64,000 bases of DNA from CAYWBU01 sp942491525 (GCA_942491525.1 CALOBW010000033.1:62001-126000), one strand, 5' to 3'; positions 36,821 through 46,365 are shown, counted from the stretch's first letter. Numbers and translations are program-made. Notes: generated by a model from the sequence alone, not told the origin.

Positions 36821-37042
36821 ATGATGGAAAAGATACCGTTCTTGCATCGCAACACAGCCTATAACATCCTGGTTAAGGATGATATATCCTTTAATGACCT
36901 GCACAGCCTGCTTGATGACCTGATCTCCCAGGGAGCATTCCACCTGCCCGAAGGTAATGCCGAACTCTATCACATAAGTTGTAACGGCGTAGACTACACG
37001 GTCGGCGTGGACGGACAGGATGTCATGATCGTAGAAAAATAG
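36821..37042 (+). CDS. Small protein of unknown function upstream of the nad operon
   Basis: A 73-residue protein (MMEKIPFLHRNTAYN start; VDYTVGVDGQDVMIVEK end), predicted as one mixed alpha/beta domain without cysteines or membrane helix. No family was recognised. It ends three bases before the next start at 37046, which supports it as a real first gene of this operon. The start could be ATG 36821 or 36824; no clear ribosome site. Confidence 0.6.
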   Translation: MMEKIPFLHRNTAYNILVKDDISFNDLHSLLDDLISQGAFHLPEGNAELYHISCNGVDYTVGVDGQDVMIVEK

Positions 37043-37045
37043 GCC

Positions 37046-37843
37046 ATGCTAGACATTCATCTCTGCCAGCCAGACAGTTGTAAATCCTGCGCAGCCTGCT
37101 GCGGGCTTTACAACTATGTCGCCAATGGCCGTGATGAGCTGCATGAGCGTCTCGCAAAGCGCACCATCCTCTTTGACCAGGTCAGGGCCAAGCATATGAC
37201 CGTCGGCGATTACCGTCAGCGAATCCTTGATAAGGAGGACGGTCGGCGCCTGTTTGATACCATCTACAGCTGTGAATATGTCGGCTACCTGAACGCCGGC
37301 CAGAGCAGGGTGGGCTGCATGCTGCATCCATATATGAATGACGGCGCAGATATGCGCAACCTCAGCTTCTATGGCCAGGAGATCTGCGACGGCCACTTCT
37401 GCCCCAGCTATCAGAAGCTGACCGCCGTTGAGGCCGGAATCGTGCTGGACCTGGTTGATGACTGGTATCTTTATGGCGCCCTGATAACCGATATCGACTA
37501 CGTCAAGGAGTTTTTCCGTCTGACCCAGGACCGCATCGGCGAGGCGGTCTCACCTAAACGTGTCAAAGAGTCCGGGGGGTTGCAGGAAATATTGCGCAAC
37601 TACTTTGAACTTAAGCTTGACTGGCCCTATAGAGACCTCAGCCGGCCGCGCTTCGGAAAGTATTATTTTGTCGGTGAAGATTATGATATCGCTGCAATTG
37701 ATTATGCCGCGCTGGGAGCCGAACAGTCACCCTTCGACCGTATCTTCCTCTCGCTGACCTCGGCCTTCAAAACCAGCGCCGAACTGAAGGCGGCCAACAA
37801 TATAATAAATGAGCTTACGGAAGGATTTATCAGTGAATATTGA
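37046..37843 (+). CDS. Cysteine-rich (YkgJ-like) putative metal-cluster protein
   Basis: The 265-residue protein begins with Cys7 and a Cys12-x2-Cys15-x2-Cys18-Cys19 cluster (DSCKSCAACCGLYN) and has further cysteines in YSCEYVG, VGCMLHP and ICDGHFCPSY, so eight or more cysteines in the first half. This fits YkgJ/CxxCxxCC-type proteins, which are thought to bind zinc or Fe-S clusters; no reaction is established. The second half is helical and Asp/Phe-rich. It overlaps nadC by 11 bases, so its product is made with the NAD genes. Confidence 0.7.
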   Translation: MLDIHLCQPDSCKSCAACCGLYNYVANGRDELHERLAKRTILFDQVRAKHMTVGDYRQRILDKEDGRRLFDTIYSCEYVGYLNAGQSRVGCMLHPYMNDGADMRNLSFYGQEICDGHFCPSYQKLTAVEAGIVLDLVDDWYLYGALITDIDYVKEFFRLTQDRIGEAVSPKRVKESGGLQEILRNYFELKLDWPYRDLSRPRFGKYYFVGEDYDIAAIDYAALGAEQSPFDRIFLSLTSAFKTSAELKAANNIINELTEGFISEY

Positions 37844-38669
37844 AAGCTTGATTGACCAGATCATTGATCTGGCCCTGATTGAAGATGGCGAGGACGTAAC
37901 CTCAAACGCCTGTTTTGCTGAAGAGGACAACCTGGACGGCATTATCCGGGTCAAAGAGAACGGCATTGTGGCCGGACTTGAGATCGGCCAACGGGTGCTC
38001 AGGCACCTGGATGCGAAGATTGAGTTCAAGAGCGACTTCAAGGACGGCGACGCGGTCAAGGTCGGCGATATCGTGGCCCGCATCCACGGCCCGGCCCGCC
38101 AGGTCCTCAAGGGCGAGCGGGTTGTGCTCAACTTCATGCAGCGCATGTCGGGCATCGCCACCACCACCGCCACTTACGTCAAAGAGGTTGAGGGGACAAA
38201 GTGCCGCATTCTGGATACGCGCAAGACCCTGCCGGGCCTGCGCTACCTAGATAAGATGGCCGTCACCTTTGGCGGCGGCACCAACCACCGCCTGGGGCTC
38301 TATGACATGGCCATGCTCAAGGACAACCATGTGGACCGGGTCGGCTCCATCACCGAGGCCGTCAGCCGCATCCGCAAGACCTCGCCGGGCATACCCATCG
38401 AGGTCGAGGCCCGCAGCGTCGAGGACGTGCGCGAGCTGCTCAAGCTGGATGTGGACCGCATCATGCTCGACAACTTCAGCCTGGAGATGATGCGCGAGGC
38501 CGTTGAGCTGGTTGGTGGCAAAGTTGAACTGGAAGCATCCGGCGGCATCACCCTGGAGACCATCCATGACGTGGCCCTGACCGGGGTTGACTTCATCTCC
38601 GTGGGAGCCCTGACCCATTCGGTCAAGGCGCTGGATCTCTCGATGATATTGGAGGAGAGCAATGCTTAA
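37833..38669 (+). CDS. nadC: Nicotinate-nucleotide pyrophosphorylase (carboxylating)
   Basis: Makes nicotinate mononucleotide from quinolinate and PRPP in de novo NAD synthesis. The 278-residue protein has IEDGEDVTSNACF, RMSGIATTTATYV, DTRKTLPGLRYLDKMAVTFG and GGTNHRLGLYDMAMLKDNH, then the IEVEARSVEDV and LEASGGITLETIH barrel repeats. I chose GTG 37833 because AAGGA lies just before it; an in-frame ATG 37809 lies inside the previous gene. It overlaps nadA by 8 bases. Confidence 0.95.
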   Translation: MNIESLIDQIIDLALIEDGEDVTSNACFAEEDNLDGIIRVKENGIVAGLEIGQRVLRHLDAKIEFKSDFKDGDAVKVGDIVARIHGPARQVLKGERVVLNFMQRMSGIATTTATYVKEVEGTKCRILDTRKTLPGLRYLDKMAVTFGGGTNHRLGLYDMAMLKDNHVDRVGSITEAVSRIRKTSPGIPIEVEARSVEDVRELLKLDVDRIMLDNFSLEMMREAVELVGGKVELEASGGITLETIHDVALTGVDFISVGALTHSVKALDLSMILEESNA

Positions 38670-39699
38670 CGATAAGGCGGCTCAGCTGATCAACGACAAG
38701 CGGGCTGAACTGGGCGATCGCCTGGTCATCCTGGGTCATCACTACCAGAGTGACGAGGTAATCGAGTTTGCCGACCACAAGGGCGACTCCCTTGAACTGG
38801 CCCGCAAGATCCCCGAACTGGAGAGTGCCGAGAGCATCATCTTCTGCGGAGTCTACTTCATGGCTGAAACAGCTGCCATCCTGGCGCCCGAAAAGCGTGT
38901 CTACATCCCCGAACCCAAGGCCGGCTGCCCCATGGCCGATATGGCCGCCCTCGAGGACGTGGAGAGGGCCTGGGAGACGGTTCAGCAGCTGGAGGGCAAG
39001 GTGATGCCCATCACCTACGTCAACTCTTCGGCCGCCATCAAAGCCTTCTGCGGCCGCAATGGCGGCACAGTCTGCACCTCGGGCAACGCCCGCAAGGTTC
39101 TGGACTACGCCTTTACTGAGGCCGACAAGATCTTTTTCATGCCCGACAAGAATCTGGGCCGCAACATTGCCGATGAGCTTCAGATTCCGGCCAATCAGAT
39201 CGTCACCTGGGACCCGGCCAAGGAGCGGGGCGGCCTCAATGATGCCGAACTAGCCCAGGCCCGCATCATCCTCTGGAAGGGCTGGTGTAGGGTTCATTGG
39301 CCGGCTTTCACGGCTGACGACGTGGCCCGGCTCAGGGCTGAACATCCCGGCATCCACACCATCGTGCATCTGGAGGCCGATCCGGCAACCATTCAGGCCT
39401 GCGACCGGGCCGGATCAACCGCCGACATCATCAAGTTCGTGGCCGGGCTCAAACAGGGCGAAAAGGTCGCTATCGGCACCGAGTTCAACTTGGTCAAGCG
39501 CCTGGCCAAACAGTATGCCGGTCAGGTGGAGATCTTGCCGCTGCGCAAGATGTTCTGCGCCAACATGGCCAAGATCACACCGGCCAAGCTGGGCGACACC
39601 CTGGCCGATCTGGATAGTCCGCTCAGGCGCGTTACGGTCGACCCGCAAACGGCGGAGCATGCCCGGCTGGCATTGATGCGCATGCTGGAGCTGAAGTGA
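38662..39699 (+). CDS. nadA: Quinolinate synthase A
   Basis: 4Fe-4S enzyme that condenses iminoaspartate with dihydroxyacetone phosphate to quinolinate, using the product of NadB. The 345-residue protein has LVILGHHYQSDEVIEFAD, IPEPKAGCPMADM, YVNSSAAIKAFCGRNGGTVCTS, DKNLGRNIADELQ and KMFCANMAKITPAKLGDTL, with the conserved cluster cysteines. It ends in TGA overlapping the ATG of nadB by one base. Confidence 0.96.
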   Translation: MLNDKAAQLINDKRAELGDRLVILGHHYQSDEVIEFADHKGDSLELARKIPELESAESIIFCGVYFMAETAAILAPEKRVYIPEPKAGCPMADMAALEDVERAWETVQQLEGKVMPITYVNSSAAIKAFCGRNGGTVCTSGNARKVLDYAFTEADKIFFMPDKNLGRNIADELQIPANQIVTWDPAKERGGLNDAELAQARIILWKGWCRVHWPAFTADDVARLRAEHPGIHTIVHLEADPATIQACDRAGSTADIIKFVAGLKQGEKVAIGTEFNLVKRLAKQYAGQVEILPLRKMFCANMAKITPAKLGDTLADLDSPLRRVTVDPQTAEHARLALMRMLELK

Positions 39700-41339
39700 T
39701 GTCGACAATGGAAACCGAATGCCTGATTATCGGCACCGGCATCGCCGGCAGCACCTGCGCCCTGGCCGCCGCCGAGGCCGGACTCAAGGTCACTCTGGTC
39801 ACCAAGAGATCCGACCCGACCTTCAACAACACCAACCGGGCCCAGGGCGGCATAATCTATAAGGGCAGCGGCGATTCGGCCGAACTGCTGCAGCAGGATA
39901 TCATGCGGGCCGGCCGTGACCTGAACTACAGGGAGAACGTAAAGTTTCTGGCCGAGAACGGCCCGGATGTGGTCAAGAAAATCCTGATCGACAAGCTGCA
40001 TGTGGATTTCAACCATGACAAGCAGCACTCCGAAGAGGAGCTCGACCTGACCCAGGAGGGCGGCCACTCCATCAAGCGCATCATCTATGCCGCCGACCAT
40101 ACCGGTGAGGTGATCCAGCAGGCCCTGACCGCCGCCATCAGCGCCCATGAAAACATCAGGCTGATCACCAAGGCGACCGCCATCGATCTGATCACCCTGC
40201 AGCACCACAGCGCCGACCGCCAGCTGCGCTACCAGCTCAATGACCGCTGCCTGGGGGCCTATGTCTTCCAGCACGACACCAAGGAGGTCGTAACCATCAA
40301 GGCCCAGTACACGGTGCTGGCCACCGGCGGTCTCGGCGACATCTACATCCACTCCACCAACGAGAAGGGCACCGTCGGTGACGGTATTGTCATGGCCCGC
40401 CGGGCCGGGGCCCGGGTCACCAATCTGGAGTATGTCCAGTTCCATCCCACGACCCTCTACGTGCCCGGCAAACAGCGCTTCCTGATTTCGGAGGCGGTGC
40501 GCGGCGAAGGCGCCAAGCTGATGAACCTGAGCGGCGAGTACTTCATGGAGCGCTACAATCCCGAGCTTAAGGATCTGGCGCCGCGGGATGAGGTCACGGC
40601 CTCGATCTGGCAGGAGATGATAATCAGCAAGGACAAGCACGTCATGCTCGATATTGCCGGCCAGGTCCATGAGGACATCCCGACGCGCTTCCCCAGCATC
40701 TACAACAACTGCCTCAAGGCCGGCATCGACATCACAAAAGAGCCGGTCCCGGTTGTGCCGGCGGCCCACTATCTGTGCGGCGGAGTGCATGTCAACCAGT
40801 GCGGCGAGACCACCCTCAACGGTCTCTATGCGGTTGGCGAGGTGGCCTGCAGCGGCGTGCACGGCGCCAACCGGCTGGCCTCAACCTCGCTGCTGGAGGG
40901 CCTGACCTGGGGCTACTATGCCGGCCGGAGCATTCAGCAGAAGATCAACTCGGGCGATACGGTCGGCAGCACAACCCTCAGTTCGCTGAGGGAGTGGATC
41001 GCCATGGGCAACATTGAGAATGAAGATCCGGCCCTGATCGCCCAGGACTGGATGCAGCTCAAATCCACCATGTGGAACTATGTCGGCATCGTGCGCACCG
41101 TACCGCGGCTGAAGCGGGCAATCGAGGACCTGCGCCATATGTATCTCAGAATTGAGGAGTTCTACAAGGAGACGCCGGTCTCCAAGGATATCATCAGTCT
41201 CTTCCACGGCGCCCAGGCGGCGATCCTGGTGGCCGAGGCTGCACTCAGAAATCCGCATTCGGCCGGCTGCCACCGCATGGGCACTCCTTGCGGCTCAACA
41301 GGATCTTTTCCGGCCATGTCGACCGGAAAAATTGGTTAA
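39699..41339 (+). CDS. nadB: L-aspartate oxidase
   Basis: FAD enzyme that oxidises aspartate to iminoaspartate for NadA; in anaerobes fumarate can replace oxygen. The 546-residue protein shows LIIGTGIAGSTCALAAAEAG, TKRSDPTFNNTNRAQGG, VLATGGLGDIYIHSTN, EYVQFHPTTLYVPG, FLISEAVRGEGAKLMN, APRDEVTASIW and AHYLCGGVHVNQCGETTL with GEVACSGVHGANRLASTSLLEGL. The gene overlaps nadA by one base; the start is the ATG of TGATG. Confidence 0.95.
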   Translation: MSTMETECLIIGTGIAGSTCALAAAEAGLKVTLVTKRSDPTFNNTNRAQGGIIYKGSGDSAELLQQDIMRAGRDLNYRENVKFLAENGPDVVKKILIDKLHVDFNHDKQHSEEELDLTQEGGHSIKRIIYAADHTGEVIQQALTAAISAHENIRLITKATAIDLITLQHHSADRQLRYQLNDRCLGAYVFQHDTKEVVTIKAQYTVLATGGLGDIYIHSTNEKGTVGDGIVMARRAGARVTNLEYVQFHPTTLYVPGKQRFLISEAVRGEGAKLMNLSGEYFMERYNPELKDLAPRDEVTASIWQEMIISKDKHVMLDIAGQVHEDIPTRFPSIYNNCLKAGIDITKEPVPVVPAAHYLCGGVHVNQCGETTLNGLYAVGEVACSGVHGANRLASTSLLEGLTWGYYAGRSIQQKINSGDTVGSTTLSSLREWIAMGNIENEDPALIAQDWMQLKSTMWNYVGIVRTVPRLKRAIEDLRHMYLRIEEFYKETPVSKDIISLFHGAQAAILVAEAALRNPHSAGCHRMGTPCGSTGSFPAMSTGKIG

Positions 41340-41426
41340 GCGCGTTCAACCGGGGCCATAGCAGAGCCGGGGGGCAAAAGATTTGGGAATTACTGGCAAC
41401 AATTGCCTGTCGGGCCGCGAAACCCC

Positions 41427-41455
41427 TTGACATTCGCGCTATATTTATTTAATAG
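41427..41455 (+). promoter_or_regulatory. Promoter candidate for the rplU-rpmA-obgE operon
   Basis: TTGACA (41427-41432) is a perfect -35; a -10 could be TAATAG (41450-41455, 17-base spacer) or TTTAAT (15-base spacer), so transcription would start about 41462. The spacer from 41340 to 41491 has no coding capacity. Confidence 0.6.
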
Positions 41456-41491
41456 CTCTGCAAACTTTCATATAAAGCTTAGAGGTGTAAC

Positions 41492-41809
41492 ATGTATGCA
41501 GTTATAAAAACTGGCGGTAAGCAGTACCGGGTAGAAGAGGGCGACAAAATCCAGATCGAAAAGATCGCAGCCGAGAAGGGTGCGGATGTTGCCTTTGACG
41601 AAGTGCTCTTTGTTGGCGACGACGACGACTACAAACTGGGCACTCCCGTGGTTGACGGAGCTGCTGTTACTGGCCGTGTTGTCAGACAGATGCGTGATAA
41701 GAAGCTTATCATCTTCAAGATGAAACGCAGAAAAGGATATCATAAGAAGCAGGGTCACCGTCAGGATCTGACCGAAGTTGTGATTACCAAGATCGAGAAG
41801 GGGGCTTAA
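41492..41809 (+). CDS. rplU: Ribosomal protein bL21
   Basis: The 105-residue large-subunit protein (MYAVIKTGGKQYRVEEGDKI, the C-terminal KRRKGYHKKQGHRQDLTEV) is complete. AGAGGTG precedes the ATG. rpmA follows by 3 bases. Confidence 0.97.
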   Translation: MYAVIKTGGKQYRVEEGDKIQIEKIAAEKGADVAFDEVLFVGDDDDYKLGTPVVDGAAVTGRVVRQMRDKKLIIFKMKRRKGYHKKQGHRQDLTEVVITKIEKGA

Positions 41810-41812
41810 ACA

Positions 41813-42067
41813 ATGGCTCATAAGAAAGCTGGTGGTTCATCCAGAAACGGAAGAGATACAGAAGGCAAGCGCCTAGGCGTCAAGAAATTTGACGGCCAGA
41901 AAGTTAAGGCCGGCAACATCATCGTGCGCCAGCGCGGCACCAAAGTCCATCCCGGCGAAAATGTGGGATGCGGCAGAGATTACACCCTGTTTGCCCTTAA
42001 AGAAGGGGTTGTGAAGTTTGAAACCCTTTACAACAACAAAAAAAGGGTCAAGATTATAGAAGCTTAA
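41813..42067 (+). CDS. rpmA: Ribosomal protein bL27
   Basis: The 84-residue protein starts MAHKKAGGSSRNGRDTEGKR, so it has no Firmicutes-style N-terminal extension needing cleavage. Its N-terminal tail reaches the peptidyl-transferase centre. Confidence 0.97.
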   Translation: MAHKKAGGSSRNGRDTEGKRLGVKKFDGQKVKAGNIIVRQRGTKVHPGENVGCGRDYTLFALKEGVVKFETLYNNKKRVKIIEA

Positions 42068-42072
42068 AATAG

Positions 42073-43077
42073 ATGGACTTTATCGATGAGTCCAAAATTT
42101 ACGTCAAGGCGGGCAGTGGCGGAGATGGCTGCTGCTCGTTTCGTCGTGAAAAGTTTGTGCCTAAAGGTGGACCCGATGGTGGCGATGGCGGCAAAGGCGG
42201 CGATATCATCATCCGGGCAACCCGCAAGAACAACACCCTTCTAGATCAGCGCGTCCGGCCGCACTCAAAGGCCAAACGCGGTATCCACGGTATGGGCCGC
42301 AACAAGATCGGCAAGTGCGGCGATGATTTCATCATCGAGGTTCCCATCGGAACCATCATCAAAGATTTTGAGACCGGAGAAATTCTGGCCGATCTGATCC
42401 ACGAGCACCAGGAGGTTGTTGCCGCCAAGGGCGGGCTGGGCGGCCGCGGCAACGCGCGCTTCACATCTTCCACCAGGCAGGCTCCGCGCTACTGCGAAGA
42501 GGGTCAGCCCGGCGAGGAGAAGACGCTTTTGCTGGAGCTCAAGCTGCTGGCCGATGTCGGCCTGGTTGGCTATCCCAATGCCGGCAAGTCGTCATTTATC
42601 TCCAGAATATCCAAGGCCAAGCCCAAAGTGGCAAACTATCCGTTCACCACGCTGACGCCCAATCTGGGCATGGTCAGGTGGCGTGATGCTGATTTTGTGG
42701 TGGCCGATATTCCCGGCATCATTGAAGGCGCCCATGAGGGGGTCGGCCTGGGACTGCGCTTCCTGAAACACATTGAGCGTACCCGCAGCCTGATCTACGT
42801 ACTTGACCTTTCGCCCGACACGGGCCGCGAACTCCTGCACGAGTTTGAAACCCTGCAGCATGAGCTGGCCGCCTACTCGGCTGAACTGGTAAAGCGCCCC
42901 CAGATCGTCATGCTGAATAAATCTGACCTGCTTCATGACCATACGGCTGTGAATGAAGTCGTTGATATTATTAAGGGGAAGGGTTATCCTACCTTTGTTG
43001 TCTCCGCCGTGACCGGCGAGGGAATCGATCCCCTTTTGGATGAAATTACAAAGGTTATAAAGTGCGAAACACCCTAA
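42073..43077 (+). CDS. obgE: Obg family GTPase
   Basis: GTPase in ribosome assembly and stress control. The 334-residue protein has the glycine-rich Obg domain (GPDGGDGGKGGDII, AKGGLGGRGNARF) then G1 GYPNAGKSSF, G2/G3 in DIPGIIEGAHEG, and G4 NKSD. There is no extended C-terminal OCT domain, a form found in several related lineages. The 3' end overlaps proB by 16 bases. Confidence 0.96.
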   Translation: MDFIDESKIYVKAGSGGDGCCSFRREKFVPKGGPDGGDGGKGGDIIIRATRKNNTLLDQRVRPHSKAKRGIHGMGRNKIGKCGDDFIIEVPIGTIIKDFETGEILADLIHEHQEVVAAKGGLGGRGNARFTSSTRQAPRYCEEGQPGEEKTLLLELKLLADVGLVGYPNAGKSSFISRISKAKPKVANYPFTTLTPNLGMVRWRDADFVVADIPGIIEGAHEGVGLGLRFLKHIERTRSLIYVLDLSPDTGRELLHEFETLQHELAAYSAELVKRPQIVMLNKSDLLHDHTAVNEVVDIIKGKGYPTFVVSAVTGEGIDPLLDEITKVIKCETP

Positions 43078-44186
43078 AAGACACGAAACGCGTTATTGTT
43101 AAAATTGGCTCCAATGCCCTGACCACCCAGAGCGGTCTCAATTACCGCGTCATTGACCGTCTCTGCGACGAACTGGCTCTGCTCAAGGATGACGGCCGCG
43201 ATTTTGCCCTGGTATCATCCGGTGCGGTGGCAGCGGGCCGGGCCAAAGTGCGCGGCAACGGCAGCCAGACCCTGGCCCACTCCCAGGCTTTGGCCGCCAT
43301 CGGCCAGCTCTCGCTGATGAAGGCCTACAACAACGCCTTCAAGCGTTATGGCCATCTGGTATCCCAGATTCTGATCACCCGCGACGATCTGGATGACCGT
43401 CAGCGCTACCTCAATATCCGCAATACCTTCACGGCTCTGTTTGAGCTGGGCGTCATTCCCATCATCAATGAGAATGACACCGTCTCGGTTGAGGAGATCC
43501 AGTTCACCGACAACGACATGCTGACGGCCATGATCGCGCCCCTGGTTGAGGCGCAGGCTGTCATTATCCTGACCGACACCAACGGAGTCTTCGATGACGA
43601 TCCGCGCATTAATCCCCAAGCCAAGCGCCGGTCAGTCATTGAGGAGATCAGGCGCAAGGATATCGAAGATATCAGCGGCAATGCCGGCCTAGTGGGCCGC
43701 GGCGGCATGCGTTCCAAGGTCAAGGCCGCCTATCATGCATCATTGCTGGGCATCCCGACTGTTGTGGCGCCTGCCAGCGAACCCAGCGTGATCACCAAGA
43801 TCCTGAACGGCGATGACATCGGCACCTTCGTCTGTCCGCGCAAGACCGGTAAGATGACTCAGAAGGACCACTGGATCAGCTTCGTAACCCGCCCCAAGGG
43901 CGCCGTCCTGATAGACAACGGGGCTGCGCGCATGGTTGTTGAGGGCGGCAAAAGCCTGCTGCCCTGCGGCGTCATCGGCTGCCGGCAGCGCTTTGAAAAA
44001 GGCGATCCGGTTGAAATAATCAATGGCGACAATGTTCTGGCCGTTGGCCTGAGCAACTTCTCCTCCGATGAGGTGGAGCAGATCAAGGGCGCCAACAGCA
44101 AAGACATCAGCCGTATTCTCGGCCATGAGGCCAATGAGGAACTTGTTCATCGCAATAATATGATATTGAAGAAGGAGACTCCCTGA
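43062..44186 (+). CDS. proB: Glutamate 5-kinase
   Basis: Phosphorylates glutamate, first step of proline synthesis. The 374-residue protein has VKIGSNALTTQSGLNYRVID, LVSSGAVAAGRAKV, INENDTVSVEEIQFTDNDMLTAM and DTNGVFDDDPRINPQAKR, followed by a C-terminal PUA domain (from about residue 280; LIDNGAARMVVEGGKSLLP). GTG 43062 lies inside obgE. Confidence 0.95.
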   Translation: MRNTLKDTKRVIVKIGSNALTTQSGLNYRVIDRLCDELALLKDDGRDFALVSSGAVAAGRAKVRGNGSQTLAHSQALAAIGQLSLMKAYNNAFKRYGHLVSQILITRDDLDDRQRYLNIRNTFTALFELGVIPIINENDTVSVEEIQFTDNDMLTAMIAPLVEAQAVIILTDTNGVFDDDPRINPQAKRRSVIEEIRRKDIEDISGNAGLVGRGGMRSKVKAAYHASLLGIPTVVAPASEPSVITKILNGDDIGTFVCPRKTGKMTQKDHWISFVTRPKGAVLIDNGAARMVVEGGKSLLPCGVIGCRQRFEKGDPVEIINGDNVLAVGLSNFSSDEVEQIKGANSKDISRILGHEANEELVHRNNMILKKETP

Positions 44187-45433
44187 TGGAAAGCGTAAGC
44201 GAGATAGCCAGACGGGCCAAGGTGGCCTCAAGGCAGCTGACGACCCTTTCAAGCGGACAGAAGAATGAGGCGCTCGAGGCCATGGCCGAAGCGCTTCTGG
44301 CCAGCAAGGTCATGCTGCAGGAGGCCAATCTTAAAGATCTTGAGCAGGCCAGGACCAACAACCTGAGCGCCGCCATGATCGACCGCCTGACCCTGAGTGA
44401 CAAGGTTATTGAAGGTATGGCCAGAGCCCTTGATGAGATCGCCGAGCTGCCCGACCCCATTGGCAACATCTCCAACATGACCAGACGCCCCAACGGCCTG
44501 ATGGTCGGCCGCATGCGCATTCCGCTGGGCGTCATGGCCATGATATATGAGTCCCGCCCCAACGTTACCGCCGACGCCGTCGGCCTGAGCCTCAAGTCCG
44601 GCAATGCCACCGTGCTCAGGGGCGGCTCCGAGGCCTTCAACTCCAACATAGCCATCGTGGGCGTTTTAAAGGACGCTTTGCGCAAGGTCGGCATCAACCC
44701 CGACATCATCGGTTTCATCCCGGTGACGGATCGCTCAGCCATCATGGAGATGCTTCAGCTGGAAGATCTGATCGACGTGGTTATCCCGCGCGGCGGCGAG
44801 GGGCTGATCAGAACCGTGGCCGAAAATTCGCGGATTCCGGTTCTCAAGCACTACAAGGGCGTCTGCCACATCTTTGTGGACCGCGAGGCCGACCTCGAAA
44901 AAGCCTACCGGATTTGCCACAACGCCAAGGTGCAGCGCCCCGGCGTCTGCAACGCCATGGAGACCCTGCTGGTCGATGCCCCGATTGCCGAAACTTTTCT
45001 GCCTGAAATGCTCAAGAGGCTGATGGACAGCGGTGTTGAGATCCGCGGCTGCGAACGTACCCGCGCGATTGTCGACGGTCTGAATGAGGCCAGCCCCGAT
45101 GACTGGTCAACAGAATATGTCGATCTGATCCTCTCGGTCAAGGTTGTGGATGATATGTATAGGGCGGTTGATCACATCGAGGAGTTCAGCTCCGACCACA
45201 CCGAAGCCATCATCACCGAGAACTATACGCGCGCCATGGAGTTTATCCGTCTGGTGGACTCATCATCCGTGATCGTCAACGCCAGCACCCGTTTTGCCGA
45301 CGGCGGCGAATACGGTCTGGGAGCAGAGGTCGGCATCAGCACCTCCAAGGTTCACGCCTACGGGCCCATGGGCATTGAGGGGCTGACTATCGAGAAGTTT
45401 GTCTGTTTTGGAGATGGACAGATCCGCGAATGA
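44186..45433 (+). CDS. proA: Gamma-glutamyl phosphate reductase
   Basis: Reduces glutamyl phosphate to semialdehyde. The 415-residue ALDH-fold protein has VMAMIYESRPNVTADAVGL, IPRGGEGLIRTV, KHYKGVCHIFVD and RPGVCNAMETLLVD with the catalytic cysteine. TGATG couples it to proB; it overlaps nadD by 4 bases. Confidence 0.95.
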   Translation: MESVSEIARRAKVASRQLTTLSSGQKNEALEAMAEALLASKVMLQEANLKDLEQARTNNLSAAMIDRLTLSDKVIEGMARALDEIAELPDPIGNISNMTRRPNGLMVGRMRIPLGVMAMIYESRPNVTADAVGLSLKSGNATVLRGGSEAFNSNIAIVGVLKDALRKVGINPDIIGFIPVTDRSAIMEMLQLEDLIDVVIPRGGEGLIRTVAENSRIPVLKHYKGVCHIFVDREADLEKAYRICHNAKVQRPGVCNAMETLLVDAPIAETFLPEMLKRLMDSGVEIRGCERTRAIVDGLNEASPDDWSTEYVDLILSVKVVDDMYRAVDHIEEFSSDHTEAIITENYTRAMEFIRLVDSSSVIVNASTRFADGGEYGLGAEVGISTSKVHAYGPMGIEGLTIEKFVCFGDGQIRE

Positions 45434-46050
45434 AGCTAGGCATTTTTGGCGGCACCTTTAATCCGATCCACCTTGGCCACCTCGCTGTGGCCGAAGATGT
45501 CCGCCGTCAGCTGGAACTGGACCGGATAATCTTTGTGCCCTCACACATCCCGCCCCACAAGGCGCTGGCTGACGATGTGACGGCGGCCAAGCGCCTGGAG
45601 ATGGTCCGTCTGGCAACAGCGGCCAATCCGCACTTCTCGGTTGACTCCTTTGAGTGCGATCAGGGCGGCAAATCCTACTCCCTCAAGACCATTGAACACA
45701 TCCGTGACGCCTTTGACGTGACGCCCCACTTCATCATGGGCCAGGACGCCTTCGAGCTGATTGCCACCTGGCACAGGCCGGAGAAAATTCTGGCACTCAG
45801 CCATCTGATTGTCATGTCGCGCCCCGGGTCTCCGCGCAAAAGCGTCGAATTCCCCGGCTATCAGAACTATGAGAGCACCGAATGGGGATTTATGAGTCCG
45901 GCCGGCCTTGAGATCAGGTTTCTGGATGTGGTCGCCATGCAGATCTCGTCATCCGAAATCCGGCAGCAGATTAAGAATGATGATCATTCCCTGGACCTTG
46001 TACCCGACGAGGTCCGCAAATACATTATAGACGAGAGGTTATACCGATAA
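45430..46050 (+). CDS. nadD: Nicotinate-nucleotide adenylyltransferase
   Basis: Adds the adenylyl group to nicotinate mononucleotide, the step after NadC. The 206-residue nucleotidyltransferase shows GIFGGTFNPIHLGHLAVAE, FVPSHIPPHKALADDV, MGQDAFELIATWHRPEKIL and VAMQISSSEIRQQI. Start overlaps proA (ATGA). Confidence 0.94.
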   Translation: MKLGIFGGTFNPIHLGHLAVAEDVRRQLELDRIIFVPSHIPPHKALADDVTAAKRLEMVRLATAANPHFSVDSFECDQGGKSYSLKTIEHIRDAFDVTPHFIMGQDAFELIATWHRPEKILALSHLIVMSRPGSPRKSVEFPGYQNYESTEWGFMSPAGLEIRFLDVVAMQISSSEIRQQIKNDDHSLDLVPDEVRKYIIDERLYR

Positions 46051-46365
46051 ATGAAAGAACTCTGGCAGCGTATTGTTGAAGCCCTTGAAGAGCGTAAAGT
46101 TGAGGATCTAGTGGTGCTGGACGTGCGCCAGAACTGCTCATTTGCCGACGTGATCATTATCTGCTCCGGCAAATCGGACCGCCAGGTCAAATCGCTGGCC
46201 GACCACGTTATCGACAACCTCGGCAAACCCATGGGCCGGGAGGGCAGCAGCGACTGGATCCTGCTCGATTATGCCGATGTTGTTGTTCACATCCTGCAGG
46301 AGGATGAGCGCAGCTACTATGATCTTGAAGGCATGTGGCTGGAATCCAAGAGGCTGGTGGGGTGA
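46051..46365 (+). CDS. rsfS: Ribosome silencing factor
   Basis: Binds uL14 to block subunit joining in poor nutrient conditions. The 104-residue protein has VVLDVRQNCSFADVIIICSG, SDRQVKSLADHVIDNLG and GREGSSDWILLDYADVVVHI. ATG follows the nadD stop without spacing; its own stop overlaps rlmH. Confidence 0.93.
   Translation: MKELWQRIVEALEERKVEDLVVLDVRQNCSFADVIIICSGKSDRQVKSLADHVIDNLGKPMGREGSSDWILLDYADVVVHILQEDERSYYDLEGMWLESKRLVG

Noticed and set aside
39522..40862. Long minus-strand open frame opposite nadA/nadB (446 residues)
   Set aside because: It is a shadow of high-GC coding sequence; the plus strand has overlapping nadA and nadB with full conserved motifs, and the minus translation has no recognisable domain.
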